From positions 1-64,000 of the forward strand of contig CAWCSS010000001.1 in NCBI GenBank assembly GCA_963798325.1: a stretch of DNA of 64,000 nucleotides, in the 5' to 3' direction. Positions within the stretch are counted from its first letter, which is position 1. Every line of letters starts with the position of its first letter. The notes under the pieces are model-generated. The model made no database searches, had not been told where the DNA came from, and saw only the letters and a program-made list of their open reading frames with translations. The position numbers were made by a program, and so were the translations under genes. The DNA comes from Solirubrobacter sp963798325 (GTDB lineage Bacteria > Actinomycetota > Thermoleophilia > Solirubrobacterales > Solirubrobacteraceae). Positions 49,798 through 57,528 of this stretch are shown piece by piece.

Positions 49798-51354
49798 CTA
49801 GGAGTTCAGTCGCCTGAGTGACGCTGCCATCGCCAGCATGCGGGCGTTGGACACCTTGCGGCCGATGGTGTTCGAGATCCAGTACGCCGCGCGCGGCGTC
49901 TTCCAGGCGACGCGGACGAGCTTGGACCCGTCGTAATAGAGCAGCAGCGTGCGGCCGTTCTTGAGCTTGCGGACCCGATCCGGGCTGGCCAGGATCGGTG
50001 GGTCGCGCCACGTCAGGCCCTGGACGCCCCAGTACTCGCCCGGCTCCCCGACCGCGGCCGTGATCCGGTACGCGTTGTGGCGCTTGCCGTTCTCGTCCTC
50101 GATCTTGTAGACCCGCGGGGTCCCGGAGACGTACTGCGAGCGGCTGGTGATCGTGTCCGGGAAGTAGAACGGCATCTTCATCTTCTTGGCGGTCAGGACC
50201 GCCATGTCCTCGCCCGCACGGCGCCCGCTGACCATCCCGGAGAGCTTGGCCGTCGCCTTCGCCTCGGACTTCTTCTGCGTGGTCGCGATGTCGCTGCGGT
50301 CCGGGTTGGTGGACCGCGTCCCGGTCATGAAGTCGTTGTAGACCTTGTCCAGGTTCTCGGGCGAGATGAACAGCCGCGTGTCCACCGTCGGATCGTCGGA
50401 GTCGACCACGCCGCGGAACTGGATCTGGTTGACCACCGTGTGGTTCATGGCGAAGTTGACCGCCGTCTTGAGCATGCCGGCGAGGTTGCGGCGGCTCGTG
50501 AAGTTCTTGTCGAAGCTGAAGTACTGCTGCAGGATCCCGAACAGCTTCTTGGCGTCGCCGATGGTCGTCAGCTCGCGCACGCTGCGCTGGCCGGTCGCCT
50601 GGCGCATGAAGTCCTGCTGGCGGGCGTTACGGTAAAGATCGCTGTCGCCATGCCGGTAACGCACGTACTCGAGCGCATCCGAGCCGACGAGCCGCTGGTA
50701 GCCGGCCTCGATGTCGATCGCGGCGTACCCCGTGCCCTCGGGGTTGTAGTACTTGCGGTCGACGTCCACGTAGACGCCCTTGACGTAGTTGACCGCTTCC
50801 TGAAAGCCCTTGAAGTTGACGTCGACGACGCCGTTGACCTTGAAGTCGCCCCCCGCGGCGGGCGCGAACAGGTTCTTGACCGTCTTGAGCGTCAGCGCGG
50901 CGCCGCCCTCGTCGTAGGCCTGGTTGATCTTCACCCCGTCGGCGTGCCCGGGGATCGTCACCGCGAGGTCACGCGGGAGCGAGAGGACCGCGATCCGGTG
51001 GCGCTTCGGGTCCAGCCGCACGAGCACGATCGTGTCCGAGTGCGGCTCCATGCCCATCAGCCCGTCGCGCGAGTTCTTGGCGCGGCGATCGGAGCCGAGC
51101 ACGAGCAGCGTCCGCGGGCCGCCCGGCGGCACCGGAGCGATCGGCTGCGACTCCCCCGGGCCCTCCGTCGGGATCGGGATCGGCGTCGGCGTCGGCTGGC
51201 CGCCGATGGTCGGCGGAGCGATCATCAACCACCCCGCCGCCGCGACCCCGGCGCCCGTGGAGAGGAAGACCACAAAGACGCCCACCAGGGCCTTCGCCAG
51301 CATCGCCGCGCCCACGTGCGGCGGGCGCTCCTGACGATTACGACCCCGGCGCAT
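49798..51354 (-). CDS. LytR-CpsA-Psr (LCP) family protein
   Basis: 518 residues from the ATG at 51,354. A single membrane anchor (AMLAKALVGVFVVFLSTGAGVAAAGWLM) and a Pro-rich linker are followed by the LCP domain: RTLLVLGSDRRAKNSRDGLMGMEPHSDTIVLVRLDPKRHRIAVLSLPRDLAV, NGVVDVNFKGFQEAVNYVKGVYVDV and LVGSDALEYVRYRHGDSDLYRNARQQDFM. The conserved Arg and Asp of the lipid-phosphate site are present. LCP enzymes attach wall polymers to peptidoglycan. The C-terminal 130 residues are an LytR_C-like domain. It is the first gene of the minus-strand surface group. Confidence 0.92.
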   Translation of the reverse strand: MRRGRNRQERPPHVGAAMLAKALVGVFVVFLSTGAGVAAAGWLMIAPPTIGGQPTPTPIPIPTEGPGESQPIAPVPPGGPRTLLVLGSDRRAKNSRDGLMGMEPHSDTIVLVRLDPKRHRIAVLSLPRDLAVTIPGHADGVKINQAYDEGGAALTLKTVKNLFAPAAGGDFKVNGVVDVNFKGFQEAVNYVKGVYVDVDRKYYNPEGTGYAAIDIEAGYQRLVGSDALEYVRYRHGDSDLYRNARQQDFMRQATGQRSVRELTTIGDAKKLFGILQQYFSFDKNFTSRRNLAGMLKTAVNFAMNHTVVNQIQFRGVVDSDDPTVDTRLFISPENLDKVYNDFMTGTRSTNPDRSDIATTQKKSEAKATAKLSGMVSGRRAGEDMAVLTAKKMKMPFYFPDTITSRSQYVSGTPRVYKIEDENGKRHNAYRITAAVGEPGEYWGVQGLTWRDPPILASPDRVRKLKNGRTLLLYYDGSKLVRVAWKTPRAAYWISNTIGRKVSNARMLAMAASLRRLNS

Positions 51355-51413
51355 AAGCGCACAAGGGTACCCGCAGCACCGGAACTTCCCGCGCCAACGC
51401 GAGTTGACTGCCC

Positions 51414-52790
51414 ATGGTGAAGGTACTTCGGCTACTCCCCATCGGGCTCCTGCTGCTGGTGCTCGCATCGCCTGCCCAGGCGCGCAAACGGCCGCCGCAA
51501 CTGACGCGGATCCGCTGCGTGCCCGCGACCAGCGTGACCTGCAAGGGCGCGATCAAGGTGACGATCGGCAGGCAGTTGCAGTTCTCCGGCAGGCGTATCT
51601 ACAAGGGGATGCGCGTGTCGTTCCGCTGGCCGCGCGGCGCGCTCGCGACCAAGCTGGACCGCTCGCGGGTCGGCTACGTCGCCCGCGTCCCCGCCGGCAC
51701 CGCGGCCGGAGCGGTCAGCGTGACGGTCTCCGACAAGGCGGGCCGGCGCTCGAACGCGATCAAGGTGACCGTGACCGCGCCTCCGCGGATCGGCGGGCCG
51801 GCGCCCGCGCCCGGGACCCTGCCGGAGGCGTTCAAGGGCAACGGGATGTGGATCTGGGAGCTGCCCAAGGCCGATGGCGGCAACATCGCCGCGATCGCCG
51901 CTCGCGCCCACGCCGCCGGGATGACGACGGTGTTCGTGAAGAGCTCTGACGGCGCGTCGAGCCGCTGGGCGCAGTTCAACCCGGATCTCGTCGCCCAGTT
52001 GCACGCCAACGGCCTGCGCGCGTGCGCGTGGCAGTTCGTCTACGGCGACGACCCGCTGGGCGAGGCCGCGCTCGGCGCGGACGCGGTGGCGGCGGGCGCC
52101 GACTGCCTGGTGATCGACGCCGAGACGCGCTACGAGGGCAAGTACGCGCAGGCGCAGCAGTACCTGGGCGCCCTGCGGGCGGCGATCGGCCCCACCTACC
52201 CGCTCGGCCTGACGAGCTTCCCGTACGTCGACTACCACCCGAAGCTGCCCTACTCGGTGTTCCTCGGCCCCGGCGGCGCGCAGGCGAATCTCCCGCAGGT
52301 GTACTGGCGCGACATCGGCGCGACCGTCGACGCGGCCAGCGGCCACACGCTCGCCCACAACCGGATCTACGGCGTCGCGATCGCCCCGCTGGGCCAGACC
52401 TACCAGAACCCGCCGGCCGATCAGCTCGCCCGCTTCCGCTCGATCTGGGCCGCCTACGGCGCCGCCGGGCTGAGCTGGTGGTCGTGGCAGCACACGACGG
52501 AGGCCTCGTGGCTGACGCTGACGCAGCCCGTCGCCCCGCTGCCCGAGCCCCCGGCCGATCCGGGCTGGCCGCCGCTCGCCAAGAACTCCAAGAGCGACCA
52601 GGTCGTGTGGATGCAGCAGCACCTCGCCTCCGCGGACCCGACCGTGGCCGTCACCGGCACGTTCGACGCCACGACCGACACCGCGCTGCGCACGTTCCAG
52701 GCCGCCCACGGCATCCCGGTCAGCGGCACCACGGATGCGCTCACCTGGCAGGCGCTCCTCGCCCTGCCGGTGAAGCCCGTGGTCTGGTAG
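51414..52790 (+). CDS. Secreted TIM-barrel glycoside-hydrolase-like protein with peptidoglycan-binding domain
   Basis: 458 residues. A signal (MVKVLRLLPIGLLLLVLASPAQA) is followed by an Ig/IPT-like domain (about 30-125). A TIM-barrel region (GMWIWELPKADGGNIAAIAARAHAAGMTTVFVKSS to YGAAGLSWWSWQHT) resembles GH25/DUF1906 proteins, with DCLVIDAETRYEGKYAQA carrying a likely acidic active residue. The last 70 residues are a PG_binding_1 domain (NSKSDQVVWMQQHLASADPTVAVTGTFDATTDTAL). It is probably a wall-active enzyme or a spore/wall-bound protein. Confidence 0.85.
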   Translation: MVKVLRLLPIGLLLLVLASPAQARKRPPQLTRIRCVPATSVTCKGAIKVTIGRQLQFSGRRIYKGMRVSFRWPRGALATKLDRSRVGYVARVPAGTAAGAVSVTVSDKAGRRSNAIKVTVTAPPRIGGPAPAPGTLPEAFKGNGMWIWELPKADGGNIAAIAARAHAAGMTTVFVKSSDGASSRWAQFNPDLVAQLHANGLRACAWQFVYGDDPLGEAALGADAVAAGADCLVIDAETRYEGKYAQAQQYLGALRAAIGPTYPLGLTSFPYVDYHPKLPYSVFLGPGGAQANLPQVYWRDIGATVDAASGHTLAHNRIYGVAIAPLGQTYQNPPADQLARFRSIWAAYGAAGLSWWSWQHTTEASWLTLTQPVAPLPEPPADPGWPPLAKNSKSDQVVWMQQHLASADPTVAVTGTFDATTDTALRTFQAAHGIPVSGTTDALTWQALLALPVKPVVW

Positions 52791-52793
52791 GGC

Positions 52794-53895
52794 TTACATG
52801 AACATCTTCCCCGACAGGGTGCGGAGCATCAGCCTCCGCATCCCCGGCACGCGGGTCGCCGGTCCCATGAGATGGTCACGCGGCCAGGCGGCCGGCTCGA
52901 AGGAGTTCTGGAAGACGAGGTTCAGCGCCCGGGCGCCGAAGCCGTAGAAGCGTGCCTGCGCGCGGCGCGCCGCCTCGAACGCCTCGAGTGACGAGGCGTC
53001 GGCGAGCGCCGCCGGCGTCCATCAGCGCGAGGTTCGCGCCCTGCCCGAGCTGCGGCGAGAGCGCGTGCGCGGCATCCCCCATCAGCACGAGCTGGGCGTC
53101 GTGCCAGCGCGCGAGCGACACCTGCCGATAGGACGCCGGCAGCAGCTGGTCCATCGAGTGCAGGGCCAGGAACGAGGCCTGCGGGACGAGCGAGAACAGA
53201 TCGTCGCGGAACGCCTCCACGCCGGCGGCGCGGGCGGCCGCGATCCGGTCGAGCCGTATCGACCAGAACAGCGAGACCCCGCCCGTGCCCGTCGGCAGGA
53301 ACCCGGCCATCCGCCCGGCGCCGTCGAAGTACTGGTCGAGGTAGGTGAAGACGCCGCCGGGGTCAGGGAAGATTCCCCACAGCGCGCCCCAGCGGTGCTC
53401 GTGGATGCGTGCGGTGGTCCCGAGGTGGCGCCGCATCGTCGAGCGCGCCCCGTCCGCCCCGACCACGAGGTCGTACGGCCCGTAGCGCGCGCCGCCGGCG
53501 TCGATCAGCACGCCGCCGTTGCGCCCGACGACCTCCGCCCCGGGCATCAGCACCGCTCCCGCCCGCTCGGCCGCCCCGCGCAGCGCCGCGAACAGCGCCC
53601 CGCGGTGCACGCCGAGGCCGAACGTCTCGCCCGGATAGCGCAGGTCCATGAAGCGCTTGCCGGCGATCGTCGTCCCGACCACCTGCTCGACCCGTGCCGC
53701 TCCCGCGAGGATCTCGTCGAGCACACCGAGCCGTGCCAGGACGGCCTGGCCGGTCGGCTGCAACAGCAGGCCCGCGCCCACCGGGCCGGGCGAGGGCGCG
53801 CGCTCGAGGATCTCGACGCGGTCGCCCGCGCGCGCGAGCAGCGCGGCCGTGGCCAGCCCCGCCGTACCCGCACCCACGATGCCGACTCGTCGCAT
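52794..53895 (-). pseudogene. FAD-dependent monooxygenase (PHBH type), one +1 frame break near the end
   Basis: From the ATG at 53,895, RRVGIVGAGTAGLATAALLARAGDRVEILERAPSPGPVGAGLLLQP is the FAD Rossmann motif. DLVVGADGARSTMRRHLG and VLMGDAAHALSPQLGQGANLALMDA are the DG and GD motifs of the PHBH family. After MDA (near 53,015) one base too many shifts the frame. The rest, AALADASSLEAFEAARRAQARFYGFG to TLSGKMFM, is in the next frame and ends at 52,794. The break reads GC[CG] GCG, an Ala codon with both C and G in its third position. Apart from this the gene is complete and would encode a hydroxylase of aromatic substrates. Confidence 0.85.
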
Positions 53896-53976
53896 ATCCG
53901 ACCTCAAAGCTCTCAAACCGCGCGGGAAACCTCTCACGGTCTACAAATCAGGCCGTCACGTGCCGAACCGAACGGC

Positions 53977-55837
53977 ATGACCTCGATCCGTAACCTCCCG
54001 CTCGCCGTGCGCCTTGGTGGTGCATTCGGCGTGCTCTGTCTGGCGATGGCCATAGTCGCCTTCACTGGCGTCCACGCCATGAGCGGGCTGCGCGTCAAGA
54101 CCGACGAACTTGGGGAGCGCCATCTCGCGGCCGCGCAGTTGCTCGGCGACATCCAGACAGCGGGCCAAGGACAACGTCAGCCTGATCGCGCAGCACCTCT
54201 ACGTGCGCGACGGCGATCTCGCCGCGGAGGACGGGATCATGAAGAACATCGAGGCCAACTGGGCCAAGAACAAGGCCGACAGCGCCAGGCTCGACACGCT
54301 GTTCGCCGGCACGAGCGCGGCCGACGCGTACGCCGCCTTCGTCGTCGGAGCGCGCCGACATGGTCAAGCTCCAGCAGCAGGTCCTCAGCGACTCGCGCGC
54401 CGAAACCGTGCGCCACGACGAGGACCGCGCCGAGTCGCGCACCGCCTTCGAGGGGCAGCTGCTCGAGGCCGACGACAAGCTCGAGGCCGCGGGTGACGCG
54501 CTGTCCGCCGCCACCCGCAGGTTCGCCGATCAGGGCGTGCGCGACGCGCACGACGCCGACGTCGGCGGCAAGCGCCTGATCGTCGGCCTGTCGCTGGCCG
54601 CGATCCTGGCCGCGATCGCGCTCGCCATCTGGGTCACGCGCTCGGTCGTGAAGCCCGGTCAAGGCGCTCGGCACCCGCCTCACGAGCCTCGACGAGCATT
54701 GCCTGACGGGTCTCGGCGCCGGCCTCGATGCCGTCGCCGACGGCGACCTGAGCCACAGCGTCGAGCCCAGGACGACCCCGGTCGAGGTCACCAGCACCGA
54801 CGAGCTCGGCCAGCTGTCGCTCACCTTCAACAGCATGCTCGCCAGGGCCAGGGCGGTCGATCGAGGCCTACAACGCCATGCGCGCGAACCTGAGCGCGAT
54901 GATCACCGAGGTCGCCGAGGGCGCCGGCACCGTCGTCCTCCGCCTCCAAGCAGATGGCGTCGACCTCCGAGGAGGCCGGCCGCGCCGTCGGCGAGATCGC
55001 GTCCGCCGTCACCGACGTCGCCCAGGGCGCCGAGCGCCAGGTCCGCATGGTCGAGTCCACCCGCGAGGCCGTCCAGGAGGCCGCCCGCGCCGCCGCCGAC
55101 AGCGCCGAGACCGCCACCGCCACCGCCGAGGCCGCCAACGAGGCGCGCGGCGTCGCCGAGGAAGGCGTCCGCGCCGCCGCGCCAGGCCACCGACGCGATC
55201 CGCCAGGTCGCCGAGTCCTCGCGCCAACGTCGGGACCGCGATGGAGGACCTGGCCGCCAAGTCCGCCCGCATCGGCGGCATCGTCGACCACGATCACCGG
55301 CATCGCCGAGCAGACCAACCTGCTCGCGCTCAACGCCGCGATCGAGGCCGCCCGCGCCGGCGAGCAGGGCAAGCGGCTTCACCGTCGTCGCCGAGGAAGT
55401 CCGCAAGCTGGCCGAGGAGTCCCAGGCCGCGGCCGGCGAGATCTCCGCGCTGATCGCCGAGATCCAGGCCGAGACCGAGAACGTCGTCGGCGTCGTCGCC
55501 GAGGGCGGCCGCCGCACGGCCGATGGCGTCGCCACCGTCGAGCAGACCCGCGAGGCCTTCGAGGCCATCGGCGCCGCCGTCGAGGACGTCACCGAGCCGC
55601 GTCGGCGAGATCGCCACCGCCGTGCATCAGATCAGCGCCGAGGCCCGCCGCGCCGAGTCCGACATCACCGAGGTCGCCGCGGTCGCCGAGCAGTCCAGCG
55701 CCTCCGCCGAGCAGGTCTCCGCCTCCACCCAGCAGACCAGCGCCTCCACGCAGGAGATCGCCTCCAACGCCCAGGAGCTGGCCGCGATCGCCGCCCAGCT
55801 GGACAGCATCGTCGGCCGCTTCACGCTCGCCCACTGA
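53977..55837 (+). pseudogene. Methyl-accepting chemotaxis protein broken by ten single-base insertions
   Basis: Joining eleven frame segments gives a normal receptor of about 615 residues. It has a membrane helix and 4HB ligand domain (LAVRLGGAFGVLCLAMAIVAFTG, then LIAQHLYVRDGDL), a second helix (LIVGLSLAAILAAIALAIWVTRSVVKPVKALG), HAMP (TDELGQLSLTFNSML), and the signalling tip ITGIAEQTNLLALNAAIEAARAGEQGK, FTVVAEEVRKLAEES. Each join needs one base removed: near 54,163, 54,344, 54,657, 54,856, 54,935, 55,179, 55,222, 55,289, 55,374 and 55,597. No deletion or in-frame stop is needed elsewhere. Most extra bases give a codon with both C and G at its third position (for example GT[CG], CC[CG], GC[CG], TC[GC]). 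This suggests a consensus artefact or merged variants, with a working gene behind it. Confidence 0.85.
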
Positions 55838-55893
55838 ACCTAAAGGGGCCAGGCCCCTGTCACGTTGGTTGACGGGGCCTGGCCCCTTTAGGT
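55838..55893. repeat. REP-like palindrome, copy 2
   Basis: Two perfect 20-base arms, ACCTAAAGGGGCCAGGCCCC (55,838-55,857) and its reverse complement (55,874-55,893), flank a 16-base loop that itself contains TGTCA and TTGAC. It starts directly after the stop codon of the chemotaxis gene, as copy 1 sits at a gene's 3' end. It probably acts as a terminator or mRNA stabiliser and insulates the leader peptide that follows. Confidence 0.82.
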
Positions 55894-55905
55894 AACGTGA
55901 TGTGC

Positions 55906-55968
55906 ATGGAGCCGTTCGCCACCTACCTGTCGCGCGGCTCCGTGCGCTTCATCATCGTCATTCGCTAG
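55906..55968 (+). CDS. Leader peptide with branched-chain amino-acid codons (attenuator)
   Basis: A 20-codon reading frame from the ATG at 55,906 (in-frame GTG and ATG also at 55,897 and 55,900) ends RFIIVIR then TAG. Four consecutive Ile/Ile/Val/Ile codons just before the stop are the control region expected of an ilv-type attenuator. The stop codon lies inside the stem of the hairpin that follows. The gene downstream is an ACT-domain protein like the regulatory subunit of acetohydroxyacid synthase. No coding role other than regulation is expected. Confidence 0.7.
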   Translation: MEPFATYLSRGSVRFIIVIR

Positions 55969-55993
55969 GCCCGCGGAACTCCACCGCGGGCCT
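55967..55993 (+). terminator. Attenuator hairpin after the leader peptide
   Basis: AGGCCCGCGG and CCGCGGGCCT form a perfect 10-bp stem around a 7-base loop, followed by CTGTCGTCCTT, which is only moderately U-rich. A ribosome that reads through the leader would stop at the TAG inside the stem, while stalling at the Ile/Val codons would leave upstream RNA to pair differently. An anti-terminator arm was not identified by eye. Confidence 0.65.
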
Positions 55994-56063
55994 CTGTCGT
56001 CCTTAGGGACGTCGGCGGATGCTTCTGCGCGCGCACCCTGGGGACGAGAAAGGTCTGTTCCCC

Positions 56064-56315
56064 ATGCTCCTGCTTCCCCCCGGCGTCGCCCCGTCCTCCG
56101 TCACACGGCTGTCGCTCGACGTCGCCGACCGCCCCGGTGTCCTGTTGCGCGTGCTTGGGATCTGCCAGCGCCGCGGCGCGCAGGTCCTCGCGATGACCTA
56201 TCTCGACCACCGGATCGAACTGGCCGTCAGCGCCGACGAGCGCCACCTGATGCTGCTGCGCGGACGGCTCGAGAACGCCATTGATGTGCTCGATGTCTCC
56301 TATGGGCCGTCGTAA
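56064..56315 (+). CDS. ACT-domain protein, IlvM/IlvN-like small regulatory subunit
   Basis: 83 residues from the ATG at 56,064, with an AAAGG about 12 bases upstream; an ATG at 56,019 is in frame. VTRLSLDVADRPGVLLRVLGICQRRGAQVLAMTYLDHRIELAVSA is one ACT domain: the DRPGVLLRV loop binds an amino acid and the RRGAQVLAM strand closes the fold. Size and pattern match the IlvM regulator of acetohydroxyacid synthase II. No catalytic ilvB/ilvG gene is adjacent, so it may act on an enzyme encoded elsewhere or in another role. The leader with Ile/Val codons upstream fits. Confidence 0.75.
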   Translation: MLLLPPGVAPSSVTRLSLDVADRPGVLLRVLGICQRRGAQVLAMTYLDHRIELAVSADERHLMLLRGRLENAIDVLDVSYGPS

Positions 56316-56403
56316 CCGTTGAGAGGTCTCCGCGCTCGGTTGCTTGGCGCACGGTCCCCGAGGAGTTAGGAATTGACGGTCAGTAGCTCTTGAGGAGGGT
56401 CAA

Positions 56404-57507
56404 GTGCTGGTCGCGGAGGGTTCGAAGGCGCGACCGCTGCTTCCCAGCGCCGCACCGACGCGGCGACTGCGGGTGTTGGTGGTCGAAGATCACGATGTGC
56501 TGTCCAGCGGCCTGCGCTGGTTGCTGACGCGCGTCCCGTGGGTCGAGCGGGTCAGCACGGCCCGCACGCTCGACGAGGCGCTCGAGGCCGGGCCGTTCGA
56601 CATCGCGCTCGTCGACGTCGGCCTCGGCCTGGGTGTGTGCGAGCGCCTGAGCGCCGCCGGCGCGCCGACCGCCCTGCTGGTCTCGCGCTGGGATGAGGTC
56701 TCGCTGCGGGTCGCCCGCGCGGCCGGCGCCCGCGGCGCGATCGCCAAGGAGCTGCCCGCACGCGAGCTGCTGGCCGCGGTCCGCGAGCTCGCGGCCGGCG
56801 GCGCGTGCGAGCCGGAGCCCGCGCCCCCCGGTGAGGTGCGCTTCGCACCGCGCGAGCGCGACATCCTGCGGCTCGTCGGCGCCGGGCTCACCAACGCCGA
56901 GATCGGTGCGGCGCTCTACCTCGCGCCCGGCACGATCAAGCACCACATGCTCGGGCTCTACGACAAGCTCGGCGCGCCCAACCGTGCCGCCGCGGTGCAC
57001 ACCGCGCGCCGGCTGGGCATCCTGGCCGACGGCCGCGAGCCGTTCCGCCCGCCGGCCGCCCCGGTCCGGGTGCTCGTGGCCGACCCGGTGGACGTCCGCC
57101 GCGCCGGTGTCCTGCTCGCTCTGCAGGGTCGCGCGTGGGTGGCGGCGAGCGCCGGCGCCCGCACGCTGCGGGACGCACTCGAGGTCGCCGCCCGGCTCCA
57201 GCCGCAGCTCGTGCTGGCCGGCGACGAGCGGCTGGCCGACGCGTTCCCCGGCGCACTGCTGTTGCGCGACGACGGGACGGTCGAGCAGCCGGCCGACACA
57301 CCGCCGGCTGGCGCCGTCTCCGCGCGTGAACGCGACGTGCTGACGGCGTTCGCGGCGGGTGCCACCAATCCGGCGATCGCCCTCGCGCTGGGGCTCTCCC
57401 CCAACACCGTCAAGCAGCACGCCTCGTCGATCTTCCGCAAGCTCGGCGTGCGCAATCGCGCCGAGGCCGTGCGGCGGGCCGACGAGCTCGGGCTGCTGGC
57501 CGCGTAA
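56404..57507 (+). CDS. Double REC-LuxR response regulator (tandem duplication in one chain)
   Basis: 367 residues from the GTG at 56,404. Residues 20-135 are a receiver (LRVLVVEDHDVLSSGLRWLLTRV, phospho-Asp in IALVDVGLG), and 140-205 a LuxR HTH (APRERDILRLVGAGLTNAEIGAALYLAPGTIKHHMLGLYDKLG). Residues 220-300 look like a second receiver (VRVLVADPVDVRRAGVLLALQ) that has lost its phospho-Asp (LVLAGDERLA). Residues 305-367 are a second HTH (SARERDVLTAFAAGATNPAIALALGLSPNTVKQHASSIFRKLG). The protein could bind two half-sites by itself. No kinase is adjacent. Confidence 0.8.
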   Translation: MLVAEGSKARPLLPSAAPTRRLRVLVVEDHDVLSSGLRWLLTRVPWVERVSTARTLDEALEAGPFDIALVDVGLGLGVCERLSAAGAPTALLVSRWDEVSLRVARAAGARGAIAKELPARELLAAVRELAAGGACEPEPAPPGEVRFAPRERDILRLVGAGLTNAEIGAALYLAPGTIKHHMLGLYDKLGAPNRAAAVHTARRLGILADGREPFRPPAAPVRVLVADPVDVRRAGVLLALQGRAWVAASAGARTLRDALEVAARLQPQLVLAGDERLADAFPGALLLRDDGTVEQPADTPPAGAVSARERDVLTAFAAGATNPAIALALGLSPNTVKQHASSIFRKLGVRNRAEAVRRADELGLLAA

Positions 57508-57528
57508 AGCCGCCAGCAGCCCCAGTCG

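Noticed and set aside
48064..49821. Plus-strand frame of 585 codons opposite the NHL-repeat gene
   Set aside because: Periodic only because the NHL repeats on the other strand are periodic.
53977..55837. Programmed +1 frameshifting as the explanation for the broken chemoreceptor
   Set aside because: Ten required shifts in one gene, without a shared slippery sequence, would leave almost no full-length protein. The doubled-wobble reading is simpler, though not proven.
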